From Halichoerus grypus (taxonomy: Eukaryota; Chordata; Mammalia; Carnivora; Phocidae): a DNA stretch of 64,000 nt. The notes under the pieces were generated by a model, which saw only the letters and a list, made by a program, of their open reading frames with translations, was not told where the DNA came from and did no database searches. The stretch is from the NCBI RefSeq assembly GCF_964656455.1, contig NC_135715.1, positions 82,562,414 through 82,626,413 of the forward strand, in the 5' to 3' direction. This document shows, piece after piece, positions 1 through 10,715 of the stretch. Within the stretch, counting starts at the first letter, position 1, and every line of letters begins with the position of its first letter. The translations under genes and the position numbers were made by a program.

Positions 1-860
1 GGTTCAGGGTTGCCTGGGATCTGGAACAAGGCGAGTGTCCAGGTCATAGGCTCCGTCTCTACAGGGATAAGGGGTATGTCTAACTTCAAGGCATAACCTG
101 CAGAAATGAGCATAAGTTTCCCAAAGGCACAGCTGGAAGAGACTAGAATATATTCCCAGGGCGGCGCTAGTTGGCTGGAAGGTGATTCTTCCAAGGAGAG
201 TCCTCTGGGTTCCCTGGTTCTGGAAGAGCCCTGGACCCGATTAGGCTACAAGTCCAAATAAGGATTTGCAGCTGCCGCCTCAGTGTGATTCTCAGGGAGT
301 GAGCTGGGGACAGTGCTCCCCAAATCTGGGGCCGGAGGCCCTCCCACCTGCTCTGTGCTGCCCTGCAAGCAGGTGAGCTCCAGGGGAAGCTGGTGGCCTC
401 TCAGGCTGAAGTCACACATTTCCCATTCTCGGGGGTCTTCATCCATTCTTGTTCACCACAAGTCCCTCTCCATTGGGTTGCTTGGGCCCCATGGTAGGAA
501 GAAACTCACCGGCTGTGCCCGCACCGCACTGTGCTCGGGCCTCCAGTGGAGGCTCCATGGTGCAAGGACCTGGGGTTTGCTCACCTTGCAGCCAGAGCAG
601 GGCTGTCTCCAAACAGGCACCTAGAAATGCTGCAGGAAGGATGGATCCTGCCACGAAGTCAGGGATGGAGGAAACCAGGAGCTCTACTGGGGTAGAAATC
701 TTGTAGAGTCAAAAACTCCACCTCCCAGCCTGTGGGAGGAGTCTCCCACATGATCCAAGCAGCCTCTATTAGAGAGCACACCCCTGTCCCTCACAGCTAC
801 TCCAGCCCCGAGAGACCCTGTGGTATCTAATCCCAAAGCAACCTCAGGGCCCAGCACTGA
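1..860 (+). repeat. GC-rich monomer-like sequence, probably L1 5'-UTR-derived
   Basis: Recurring phrases such as 'gggatctggaac', 'gctgcc(a/g)cctcag' and 'gggagtgagct' followed by a Pu/Py-rich stretch occur here, at 1670-2640, 48830-49260 and 50820-51227. This looks like diverged monomers of a carnivore LINE-1 5'-UTR. The stretch runs on from 50820-51227 in the second period. Open frames in it (for example 313-624) are not credible genes. Family assignment is from memory of carnivore L1 structure and is tentative. Confidence 0.45.
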
Positions 861-1430
861 TGTGGGGAACAAAGGCAGAAGAAAAATTATTAAATTTCCT
901 TATACCTACAGCCCACTGATAAACCCTTGAAACAGGCAGAGGGACATTCCTCTATCTAGGGACTCAACTGCCTCTATTGATACTTTGCTAAGGGGGAAAG
1001 GCAACCCTATCCTGAAAGCACCCCCAACCCCCAGATCCTGTAGGTCCAACTTTAGCATATAAAACTTCCTTCGGAAACTTCCTTTCTCTCTAAACCCCTC
1101 AAGATATGTGTTGGTAATCACACCCCAAGCAGATGGCCCACGGATATACATCTGAAGGTTCTCATGACTCAGGTTTTATTAGGTGGTAATAAATGACCTT
1201 TTCCCAACAATAGCTAGCCCCCTCAAGGTCCTGGAAACCTTGCTTCCAAAGTTCCTTAGAGACTTACCCTATCCCTAACCCCCTCCCAACTTGAAAGTAT
1301 ATAATGGGCCACTCCTCATGACCCCAGTGCAGTTCTTCCTGAGCTTTCATAAAACCACCTTTTTGCACCAAAGAGGTCTCAAGAATTCTTTCTTGGCCAT
1401 TGGATTTGACCCCTAACGTTCTTTCCTACA
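861..1430 (+). mobile_element. Solo LTR of an endogenous retrovirus (ERV1-like)
   Basis: A 570-base block starts TGTGGGG and ends CCTACA, the TG...CA form of an LTR. It has TATA-like elements (tataaaa near 1058, tatataa near 1298) and the typical ERV1 3' text 'gcaccaaagaggtctcaagaattctttcttgg' region near 1366-1396. No gag, pol or env follows, so it is a solo LTR. The bases on either side (actga / tcagt) do not form a target-site duplication, so the ends may be off by a few bases or rearranged. It interrupts the monomer-like sequence. Confidence 0.6.
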
Positions 1431-2790
1431 TCAGTCCCACCTCCCAGAACTTTCCCATCCTCCCACCTTGAGAGTGGACTTCCACTTTAATTAGGTGTTT
1501 GGTGCTTGCTACATCCCTGCTGACTGCCTCGATTCAAGCATGGATCGGATCCCTGCATGAATCTTCTCCTGGAGGATCCAGGAACTGAGACCTCCCTTCA
1601 CACAATGCAGACTCAGGGGTAACAGCTTCAACTGATGCCTGAGCGCCACCAATTGGCACCTGCTGCCTCAGAATGATTGGGAGTGGGGGGCTCTCCCATC
1701 CTCTACACTATGCAAGCATTTGGGGACAAGCACTAACTCCCCAGGCCCAGAGGGCCCCAGTGCCCAAGGTCTGCAGAAGGACTACCTGCTGTGCATGCGC
1801 AGCTGTGCAGACCAGTATCGGGAGGGATCTGGAACTGGCAAGGGTCTTGGAGTCCTGATCACAGGATTCAGCTCTTGCAGGACCAAGTTTGTGCCTAACT
1901 GGAAGCTCCACTCGGCACAAGTGGGCATGGTCCCCCTGAAGGCCGAGATGGAGGAAATGGTAGTGCCCTGCCTGCATCAGCCCAGCCCCCTGGCTAGGGT
2001 CTCCTTCACTGAGAGACTTGCTTACCGGTCAGCCCAGGCCACTATCAGGCAGTCAGTCCAAACGGGGACTGGTAGTCCCCAGTTTAAAGCTGCCCTCAGG
2101 AAGATTCAGGGGGCATTGGGCACTGTCCCCTCTGGAGGCTATGCAGCTTTGGGGGACCAGCCTGAGCCTAACAGGTCCCAAGAGCCAAAGGCCAGCTGAC
2201 AGAGTACATACTGCACATGTGTGGGAGACACAGGTCAGGGGAGCCTGGAATCTGAACCAGGGCATCTGTAGGGACAGGCTGAGTTCTAGTAGTGAGCTAC
2301 TGGGGGACCAGGACACGGCCTAATTACAAGTGCTAGTCTGCACAGATGCGCCAATTCTTCCCCCTGAAGACATACCTAGAGGAATCTGGACTGCCCTGTC
2401 AGGCAAGGCAGTGTAGGATGGGTTGAGATTTCCTCCAGTGAGAGACACCCAAGAGCCTTGATTATGGTAGCCCGGGACCCCATCAGGCAGCCAGTCTAAG
2501 TGGGGAGTGACTGAGCCAGGTTGAAGCTGCCACCTCAGAAAGAGTTTTGGGGAGTGAGCTCTGTCCACCCCGGGAATGCTGCAGGTTCAGGGGACCTGAC
2601 TAAGCCCAGCGGGCCTGGTAAACCGGGGCAGCCCAACACTGCTGGCCGACAGTGCAGACACTCTTGGCACACACTACTTGTCTCTCCTGGTTTAGCACCC
2701 CATATCCTCTCCTGTCTTTACCTGCTAGACGCAACCGGCTATCACCTGCATGTCTCCATACTGACTGTCTGCATCATATTATGCATACAT
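1431..2790 (+). repeat. Monomer-like sequence continued
   Basis: Continuation of the GC-rich sequence of 1-860 beyond the LTR. The stretch 1670-2200 ('ctgctgcctcagaatgattggg' onward, with 'gcatgcgcagctgtgcag' and 'gggatctggaactggc') is a recognisable monomer. The block near 2525-2600 begins another, 'gctgccacctcagaaagagt'. The 159-codon frame 1720-2199 sits inside it and is not a gene. Confidence 0.45.
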
Positions 2791-2797
2791 CTTGGAT

Positions 2798-3098
2798 TTC
2801 TTTCTTGTCCTTTCCTTTCCTTTGCTTCCCCTCCCTCCCTCCCTCTCTTCCTTCTTCTTTCCTTCATTCTTTCCTCCTTTCTTTCTTTCATTGTTTCTTT
2901 CTTCTTTCTTTTCTCTCTTTCTCCCTCTCTTCTCTCTCCTACCTCACACCCACGCCCCTCCCTCTCTTCCTTCCTCTTTCCTTTCTTTCCTTCGTTCTTC
3001 CCTTCTTCCTTCCTTTCTTTCTCTCTCTTTCTCCCTCCCTTCTCTCTCTCCTACCTCCCACCCACGCCCCTTCCTTCCTTCCTTTCTTCCTTCCTTCC
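2798..3098 (+). repeat. Polypyrimidine (CTTT/CCTT)n microsatellite
   Basis: About 300 bases of almost pure C/T with tttc, cctt and ttcc periodicity, interrupted by two copies of 'cctacctc(a/c)cacccacgcccc' near 2938 and 3049. All three forward frames stay open and encode low-complexity Ser/Leu/Phe/Pro strings, which is an artefact of composition. Confidence 0.9.
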
Positions 3099-3184
3099 AT
3101 TTGTTTATGCTAACTGGGAGACATTAATTTGTCAAAAGCTTTTATTCCCTTGCTTGGCACAGTATCCAAATAAGCTGTGGCCCT

Positions 3185-4300
3185 AAGGGTAGTTTTTCTA
3201 AGTATGTCACAGCCACACCTTTCAGGTGGTGAAATTCATGCAGCTCAAGACTGAAACCAGTTCCTGACGGTTAGCAGATGCTGTAGGACGTTGCTAACCA
3301 TGCTGGAGAAGGTTATCTTTTGACATCTGCGCCACTATGGATGAGAGAGAGGGGAAATACTGGCCTTCCTCCTTCTCAAGGATGTGCCTGGAGGCGTGGA
3401 TTGGATAGGAGAACGGCTGCCTCCCTTCTGTCACCCGCTCAGTGTCCACGTGGCCTGCACCCACCGGAAGTGGGACTGTCTGTTTGCCAGAGTTGCAGTG
3501 GCCTGAAAAGAGTCCTTTCATTTTCAGGGGAATGGACCACATTCTGGAGAAAAGGGAGCTTTTAATACGTTCTGCAGTTATGCTTAAGCACTACTCATTG
3601 GGGTCTCTCTTTATACGTCAAGTAAAAGGATCCCTCCCTGCAGTATGCAATGAGACAGAGGTCCTGTCTGGACAAGAACTTTGCGTCCTTACACAGAATT
3701 ACATCCACGTGGGGAGCACGGTGCCTCGGCAGGAAGTCCGGAGCAGCACAGTGACCGCAGTGCAGTCAGACAGTCCTTCCGCTGCCTACCTTTGTGGCCT
3801 CCCCCTGGCCTCCTGGAAGACAGGGGGCACTGCTGCCCCACCTCTGCCCTGTGCACCAGTTGCCCAGGTGCGAAAGCAAATGCAACCTCACGAGTCTGGA
3901 GCCGCATTGGGCCGGCAGCTCCCTTTCCCCTACTAGTGGTACCCGGCATAGCTGGAGCTCTGCTTGTTGTAGAGCTAAAGACAATCAGCTCAAGGCCATC
4001 TGGGTTGGTTAGACTGCCACTGCCCAGTGTGAACGTGGGGCCTTGCGTTTCTGAACACAAAGGCAGTGATTGTGTTCGGTGGGTGCTGACCGGGTTCATG
4101 GTATTACAAGGAAGGGAAAGCTGTGTTGTATGATGTGAGACCCAGGGATTTAGAGTATAGGGCGTCTTTACACTGTTGGCCCCAAATATAGTGAGCAAGT
4201 TCCCTTAGATTCCTTATATACAAGAAAAGTCACCTGCCTTTCTCATGTGGATTATAGCATTATAGTTCTCTTGGTTGAACTACTCAACAAAAGTCCTACT
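3185..4300. other. No gene recognised
   Basis: Single-copy-looking DNA with several open frames up to 169 codons on both strands. None resembles a known family and none has plausible splice or start context. It holds both base differences found between the two copies of the duplication (3750 and 3953). Confidence 0.5.
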
Positions 4301-4305
4301 AGTAA

Positions 4306-4410
4306 GGGGGACTGGTTGGTTCAGTCTGTAGAGCATGTGACTCTTGATCTTGGGGTCCTGAGTTCAGCCCCATGTTAGGTGTAGATTTTCCTTTAAAAAA
4401 AAGAAAAGGG
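4306..4410 (+). mobile_element. Can-SINE, old or truncated
   Basis: The tRNA-like head 'ctggttggttcagtctgtagagcatgtgactcttgatcttggggtcctgagttc' region contains box A/B-like segments and is followed by an A-rich tail (aaaaaaaagaaaa). It lacks the CT-rich 3' part of younger Can-SINEs. Confidence 0.8.
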
Positions 4411-4444
4411 AGAGAGAGAGATTTTACTTAATACCTTAGAAAAA

Positions 4445-4580
4445 GGGTGGTGGACCTGAGTGGCTCAGTTGGTTAAGTGTCTGACTCTTGATCTCACCTC
4501 AGGTTTGATCTCAAGGTTGTGAGTTCAAACCCTGCTTTGGGCATGCAGCCTACCAAAAAAATAGTTTACTTAAAAAAAGA
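4445..4580 (+). mobile_element. Can-SINE, old or truncated
   Basis: The segment starts 'gtggacctgagtggctcag' and runs through 'gttaagtgtctgactcttgat' and 'gagttcaaaccctg' to an A-rich end. It lies next to the SINE at 4306-4410. Confidence 0.8.
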
Positions 4581-4584
4581 ATTA

Positions 4585-7420
4585 CTTCTCTTTTTTCACT
4601 ATATATTCATTTTCTTATGTTTTCAATTTTCCCTGCTGTTATACATGCTTACTGACATAATTTTTATGAGTCTATGATAGTCCATTTAGAGGTTTGCACT
4701 ATGTGAAATATTCCTCACATCCTATGTGAGAACTTGGTGGACCCAGGTCCTCTGGGGTCCTTGGTCTGCGTTCTCATCTCATTATGTCTTTTTCTCTTGT
4801 CTCTACTAAGGAAATCATAGGAAACAGAAATTTGCACCTACCCTAGTGCTATGGTTCTGAGGAGCAGGTGAGAAACCTGTGTTTCTCTCTAGCATGCTCC
4901 TCCTCAGGGTAACACATTTGCTGGCCAGCTCTCATCTCTTCTCAGTCTCTCATTTCCTGCCCCTCCCCATGGCCACCTGTGATTGTCAGCCTCTGACCTT
5001 TCTTTGCCCGAATGGTGGTTGCTAAGGGCTCCCTCAGAGCACTGTCAGCACGTAAACAAAAAGAGAAGGAAGGTCACCCGTGAAATCCAAAAGGCTGGGT
5101 GCTTCTTCAGAAGGAAGATGTACAGCCCATCACCTGGCCCATCCCCCAGGGAGGCAGGAGGTATTTGGGGGGATGGGAGAGCAAACCAAGGCTGCCCTTT
5201 TCCATGTGGTTTCCCAGGCCTTGGACCACAGAGTTTTCTCTGTGCCCCTCCGTGTTGCTTTGTGCACATATCAGTAGCCTCGGCAATGGTGATGCCCACT
5301 GGCTGTGCTTACCAGACCTCGCTCCTCTGGGAGACTTCTGAGCCAAGTGACCTGCCAGTGCAATCTCCTAATGACCATTTTCATCTGCAGAGTGAGCTCT
5401 GCTGCAGAAGCTGTGTGGCCAACAGGAGAATGGGTGTCCCGGGGTAGCAGAGAAGTTTTGCTCATGGATCATTGCCATGGGTCTTCTACTTCCTTTCAGT
5501 GACCGCTTCCGAATGTCCAATCAAGTTCAGCTCTGTTGGGGTAAGAAAGAGAATTCACTTCAATCTATGAGGCAGGTTATAGTCAAAATAGCGACTGGGG
5601 TGCGTGGCTGCCCAGTCACTCGATAATTTAAAACCAACAGGTGATGCAGGCAATTCTCCCCTCAGCCACTCACCAGCTCAGTATGTCTGTGTGTCTGCTG
5701 TCTTTTGTGGCTAGGATATTTTTCAGTATATTTACCAAATCTCCTTTCTTAAGAGATGGCCCATCTTGACAGTTGTCTAGCCTGCTTTCATCAGTGATGA
5801 TTTAATGTGGCTCTAAGCTTGTATTGTTGACTTTGCTGGTCATAGACATTCCTTCAGAAGCAGTACCTCAGGGCAAATGGTTTGTTCCCAGTGGGCTGCA
5901 GGGTTCCACCTGGCAGTTTTCCTCCACAGGGCAATCCAGAGACAGAATCACAGATGCAGTTGCGTCTTCATCTCATGAAGTTTGTGAAAGTCAGGGTGAG
6001 TCTCCATGACCCATCTGGTATCCACAGTAGACCAGCCTAGTAAAATGAACAATGGTTGGAATAACCCACTCTGCCTCTCTGCAGAGCTTCACAATCTTAC
6101 TAATCTCTCCCATCCCTCCAAGGATGTTGCATGGCCTCTGATTTAGTCTGAGGAAGGGCATGGTTCCAAGGGCCTCTCTTTGGTCTCCTCTTTCCTAATA
6201 AACATCAGACCAAGGTTCAGAAACCAAAGTGGGAATTCCACCAGTGCTTATATGAGTATTTCCATTCCACATTCTTGACCTGGGGAAATGAGCACAGGAT
6301 GACTCTCTGGTCTCAGTGAACAAACTGTTAAATGTAGGACGAGGCTTCTTCTATTTCCACACCTTCCAAAGCCCCTACTCCAACTGTTGGGCAGGTCATG
6401 TAACAGTCCTGGTCTTTGGGCATCAACATATGTTCGGAATCATTCTATAAAAGTTCCCAGAAAAGGTAGTGTTTCCCTTTTTTCCAGAGTTGGTCCCACC
6501 AGTGAATATCTGTGTCTTGGGGGACATTTGGGGAAAGTTGGGGGTGGGAGATGAGATGCATGGCACACATGTAGAAGGTTGTAGGGTCATTTCCCAAAGG
6601 GCTCCAGTCTCTCCCTCACTCTAGGGGCTCAGAGGCCCACACTGGCTTAGGGCTCATAGCTGGGGAAGAGACCATGATTCTTCACTATAGTAACGACTCA
6701 ATCTAGATATTTATTTTTTCTGCTACATTGTCCAACAATTTCAATCTGGACAGACCTGATCTCAACTGTCCAACAGCACACACCCTTGAGGTTCCCGTCC
6801 TCTGGTTACCATTCTGGCTCCGTGGCTCCTGGGTGACTGCACACACCTTGACTCTGCTGGTTGAAGCATCCTCTCCTGCCACTCCTCACCTCCCATCTCC
6901 TCCTGCAGTGTAGGACAGCTCCCCCAGAGCTCCTCAAGGACACTGGTACCTCCCGTACCCATGCCTCTGTAAGTGTGTTGATGAAGGTAGTGCACAGATG
7001 GCTGTGTCTTTCAGCAAGCACGATTAGGGATGGCTGAGCACATGGCACATCACAGAACCATTTCAACATGCCTGACTCTTATGCTTCCTGACTTCTTCCT
7101 GCCTTCCTCAACGGTATACCCAAGGAAATCCCAACATTTGGCCCTTATTGACCCAATATAGCATCCAGAATATCAACACCATGTGCAAGTGGTCAGGGTC
7201 GTCCTTTAAATACCAACTCTTAACTGAGCATATTCCTATCAATGAATTCAGTCCAATCCATATCTTTATTTTGTCCCTTTGGTCTACCACTCTCACAACA
7301 TATTCCAGCCCTGCCATTCAGGCTTTGGCCAGCACAGAAGGGCTAGGTTCTCTAAGCTGTCAGTGTATCGTCTCTCCTTCAGGAAAGGCCTCGGAACTTT
7401 CTAAATGGCTAATTTTCAAA
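4585..7420. other. No gene recognised
   Basis: Single-copy-looking sequence. Open frames (for example 4983-5447, 154 codons) have no family resemblance, and I see no convincing exon structure. Confidence 0.5.
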
Positions 7421-7426
7421 ATTTTT

Positions 7427-7638
7427 TCTTTTCTTTTTCTTTTTTTTTTTTTTTTTGAGAGAGATAGAGAGTGACCATGAGCGGGGGCATGGGGGAAGGG
7501 TGGGGTGGGCGAGAATCCCAAGTCGGCTCCATGCTCAGCATGGAACCCAATGCAAGGCTCAATCTCACAAGCCTAAGTTCGTGATATGAGCCAAAATCAA
7601 GAGTCAGACACTCAACCAACTGAGCCACTCAGTCGCCC
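7427..7638 (-). mobile_element. Can-SINE, inverted
   Basis: It reads as poly-T, then 'gagagagatagagag', and ends with the reverse complement of the tRNA-like head ('aactgagccactcag'). Short 'caaaatt' copies flank it and may be the target-site duplication. Confidence 0.88.
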
Positions 7639-8199
7639 ACAAAATTTATCTTTAGATCAACTTCTATTATGAGCTCCTATCAATACAGAGCAATGAAGTC
7701 AAGCAATTCTTTCATCCTATAGAAAAACTTCTCCCTGAGGAAAGAGTGACTCTGTAGGGACCAACAGAAATTACACATCAAGCTAATCGTGGACTATAAA
7801 ACAAGGGGGAAAATCATTTTAGGGTGATGGATACATGTACATCACCTTCATTACAGTGATTGTTTTACTGGTATGTATATATATCAAGAGTCTTGAAATT
7901 ATACACTTAGATCTATGGAAGTTTTGGTTACATAATTATACTTCAAAAGGCTATAAAAATATCCAAAGACTCACACACCTAGGAAGGTAAATACTCTGTA
8001 CTTATTGATCTGAAATAGTTACAGAAATAGACAACTCATCTCAAAAAATCCAACCACATCATAATGAGGAATTCTGGTAGGTCAGAAGAATTGAATGGAA
8101 TAGAATAAATTCACTAAGGTACTTGAACTATAGGAAGCTAGAAGGTAATATATTGATGTCCTATATGCTCTCCAATTTCCCTCTTGATATACACTTTCC

Positions 8200-8390
8200 T
8201 TCTTAAAAATTTTATCTATTTCTTTGAGAGAAAGAGCGGGAGCACACATAGAGGCAGGGGCGAGAGGGGCAGAGGGAGAGGCAGAAACAGACTCCCTGCT
8301 GAGCCCGATGTGGGGCTCCATCCCAGCACCCTGAGGTCATGACCTGACCTGAAGGCAGCCGCCCAACTGACTGAGCCAACCAGGTGCCCT
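8200..8390 (-). mobile_element. Can-SINE, inverted
   Basis: It contains 'gagagaaagagcgggagcac', 'gactccctgctgagcccgat', 'ccctgaggtcatgacctgac' and terminal 'tgagccaaccaggtgccc', all reverse complement of the Can-SINE consensus. Confidence 0.9.
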
Positions 8391-9244
8391 AATATTCTCT
8401 TTTTTTATTACTTTCTACCTTCTTACCTATTTTATCCACTTCTTGCCCCTCACCTTGGCAAATCATGTATATGTTCTCTGTATCTATGAGTTCGAGTTAC
8501 TGTGTTTTTTGTTTTCTGGTTTGCTTTAGATTCCACATATATGTGAACTCGTGGTATTTGTCTTTCTCTTTCTGATTTATTTCACTTAGTATGTCCCCTT
8601 GGCTGTTATGAATTATGTGGCAATGAATGCAGGTGCACACGTATCTTTATGAGTTAGCGATTTCAGTTTCCTTGATTTTAACACCTAGGAGGGGAATTGT
8701 TGGATGATATGGTTATCCTATTTTGAAATTAGTTTCCCTGAAGTAATCTGTATCCCCAAGGTGAGTCTTGAACTCACGACCCGCAATCAAGAGTCACACA
8801 CTCTTCTGACTGAGCCAGCCAGGAGCCCCTCACATTGAATTTTTTGGGAAAACTTGATACCGTTTTCCATAGTGGCTGCACCCATGGACAATCCCAACAA
8901 CAGAGCTTTCCTCCACATTTTGGTCGACCCGTGTTATTTCTGGTCTTTTTACTACTAGCATTTCTGACGGGTGTCAAGTGCCATCTCTTTGGGTTTTGAT
9001 TTGCATTTCCCTGGTGACACATGGTGTTGAACCTCTCTTTATGTATTTGTTCGCCATCTGTGTGTTTTCTTTGGAAAAATGTCTATTCTGAACTCTGCCA
9101 ATTTTGTAACTTCTATTTGTTTTTGTGTTATTGAGTTGTATGAGTCTCTAATAATTTGGATATTAAGCCTTTATCAGTTAGGCAGTTTGCAAATATTTTC
9201 TCCCATTCAGTATGTTGTCTTTTCACTGTGTTGATAATCGGTGA
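8391..9244 (-). mobile_element. Antisense LINE-1 3' fragment (ORF2 end/3'-UTR)
   Basis: Text such as 'gtggtatttgtctttctc', 'ttccatagtggctgcaccc' and 'tttgcatttccctggtgac' is the reverse complement of the mammalian L1 ORF2 C-terminal region and 3' end. A Can-SINE fragment splits it at 8750-8828. There is no intact reading frame. Confidence 0.85.
8750..8828 (-). mobile_element. Can-SINE head fragment within L1
   Basis: 'gtgagtcttgaactcacgac' followed by 'caatcaagagtcacacactc' and 'tgagccagccaggagcccc' is the inverted tRNA-like head only, nested in the antisense L1. Confidence 0.75.
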
Positions 9245-9598
9245 CCCTCACAAGTGTCTGCAGTTGGCCCTGTCTGTTCTTCTAGGTCACAGTGCCCTAC
9301 ATGCTGAAAGGAGACCCCAACTACAAAACACATTCTTCTCTAGCCTGACCATACCCCACATCCGGGTCAGAGCACCTCGAAAACCTGTCACCTGCTGCTC
9401 TACCTGGCCAAGAATCAGCCCCTCCCCTCACCCCCATGGGCGCGGCTGCAACCCTCTCACATCCTTCAACACCCCTCAAAAGGCCCAGCCTGACAGAAAC
9501 TCGGGGCTCACATGTCTCTTGGTGTCTGGCCCCTCTCTTCCCTTGGAGAGTGAACCCACTCTGTCCTGCTTGTGGCTCTACTCTTTGTGCAATTCTTT

Positions 9599-9826
9599 TT
9601 TTTAAATTTATTTTTATTTATTTTTTTTAATTTTTTTAAAAATATTTTAATTTTTATTTGGCAGAGAGTGAGATAGTGAGAGCAGGAACACAAGCAGGGG
9701 GAGTGGGAGAGGGGGAAGCAGGCTTCCCGCTGAGCAGGGAGCCCGAAGCGGGGCTCGATCCCAGGACCCTGGGATCATGACCTGAGCCGAAGGCAGACAC
9801 TTAATGACTGAGCCACCCAGGTGCCC
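9599..9826 (-). mobile_element. Can-SINE, inverted, with perfect target-site duplication
   Basis: A full-length inverted Can-SINE with an AT-rich tail on the left and the head ending 'gagccacccaggtgccc'. An 18-bp direct repeat, 'ctctttgtgcaattcttt', flanks it at 9581-9598 and 9827-9844. Perfect flanks mark a fairly young insertion. Confidence 0.95.
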
Positions 9827-10439
9827 CTCTTTGTGCAATTCTTTGCCGCCCGCGGCACCGGCCACCCTAACCCTAACATCAGAATACATTACATCTTCCA
9901 AAATTAGAGAAAAATGATACTGGTCGTTAAATCTGTTTAGAGTTTATTCTTTTCTCTTAATCCCCACTTGATCCCTATCGGGGTCTTCATGACTTCCTGC
10001 GTAAGCATCCAAGAGCTTCCCCAGGGTCTGGCCTTTCTATGCTGTAGTTCCTCCTGCATCACCTGGCTCCACCCACGGCTCCTCCTCCTGCCCTTCCACC
10101 CCTCCTAAGGACCCTGGTGGTCCTGCTTGTCATTCCCACAAGACCTCCCTCCCTCTAGCAGGCAGTGCTCTCAACACTGCCCCCCAGAGCCCACGTCCTG
10201 TAACTGCCCTGTAACTGCCCCGTGGGGGTAAATCAATACTTCCTGCTCTAGAAAGCCCTGCCTTACCTGCAGAACTGGGGCAGTGACTCTCCATCCAGTC
10301 TTTTCCACTGTGCCCACGCAGAAGCCCTGAGCCCCCAGCAGGGGTCCGCAGCACACTGTCATGGTTGCGAGGGGTAGCTCAGCTTTCACCGCCTGGGCCA
10401 AGGCTGTGAGGCACACTGTCCAAGCCCTCAACTCTTGAA

Positions 10440-10715
10440 ACCTCACTTTTCTCACCTACAAAATGGAGACATTAATGTCTATGTCATAAGAACGGATGCC
10501 AATAAAATAGAACAATCTGTGTGACTCAGTGAGAATAGTATGCCTGGTCCACATTAAACAATAAAATAAAGCAACTTGAATCAAACCAGAGTGTAGATCA
10601 GATGAGCCTGGGTTCAAGCCTCCACACAGCCAATAGTCACATATCCCCAGGCCAGTTTCTTAACTTCGCACGTCTCAATTTCCTCACTGAGAAATGGGTG
10701 TAGGTGTGATAATCC
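10440..10715 (+). repeat. MIR-like SINE fragments
   Basis: Two stretches resemble the MIR consensus in sense orientation: 'tcacctacaaaatggagac' near 10452, and 'gagcctgggttcaagcc' to 'tcaatttcctcactgagaaatggg' at about 10604-10697. Both are diverged, as expected for an ancient mammalian repeat. Confidence 0.6.

Noticed and set aside
1720..2199. 159-codon frame in the duplicated segment
   Set aside because: It sits in monomer-like repeat sequence with competing frames on both strands; identical in both copies only because the DNA is identical.
2521..3186. Open frames of 111-221 codons, rich in Ser, Leu, Phe and Pro (and copies at 53748-54413)
   Set aside because: They come from the C/T microsatellite, where three forward frames are open at once; no start context, domain or splice structure.
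3442..3936. 164-codon frame, considered as a real gene because it is kept open in both copies
   Set aside because: The copies are too young for conservation to mean anything, other frames overlap it, and no homology is recognised.
9864..9876. ccctaaccctaac, telomere-like
   Set aside because: Only two repeats, next to a SINE target site; far too short for an interstitial telomere.
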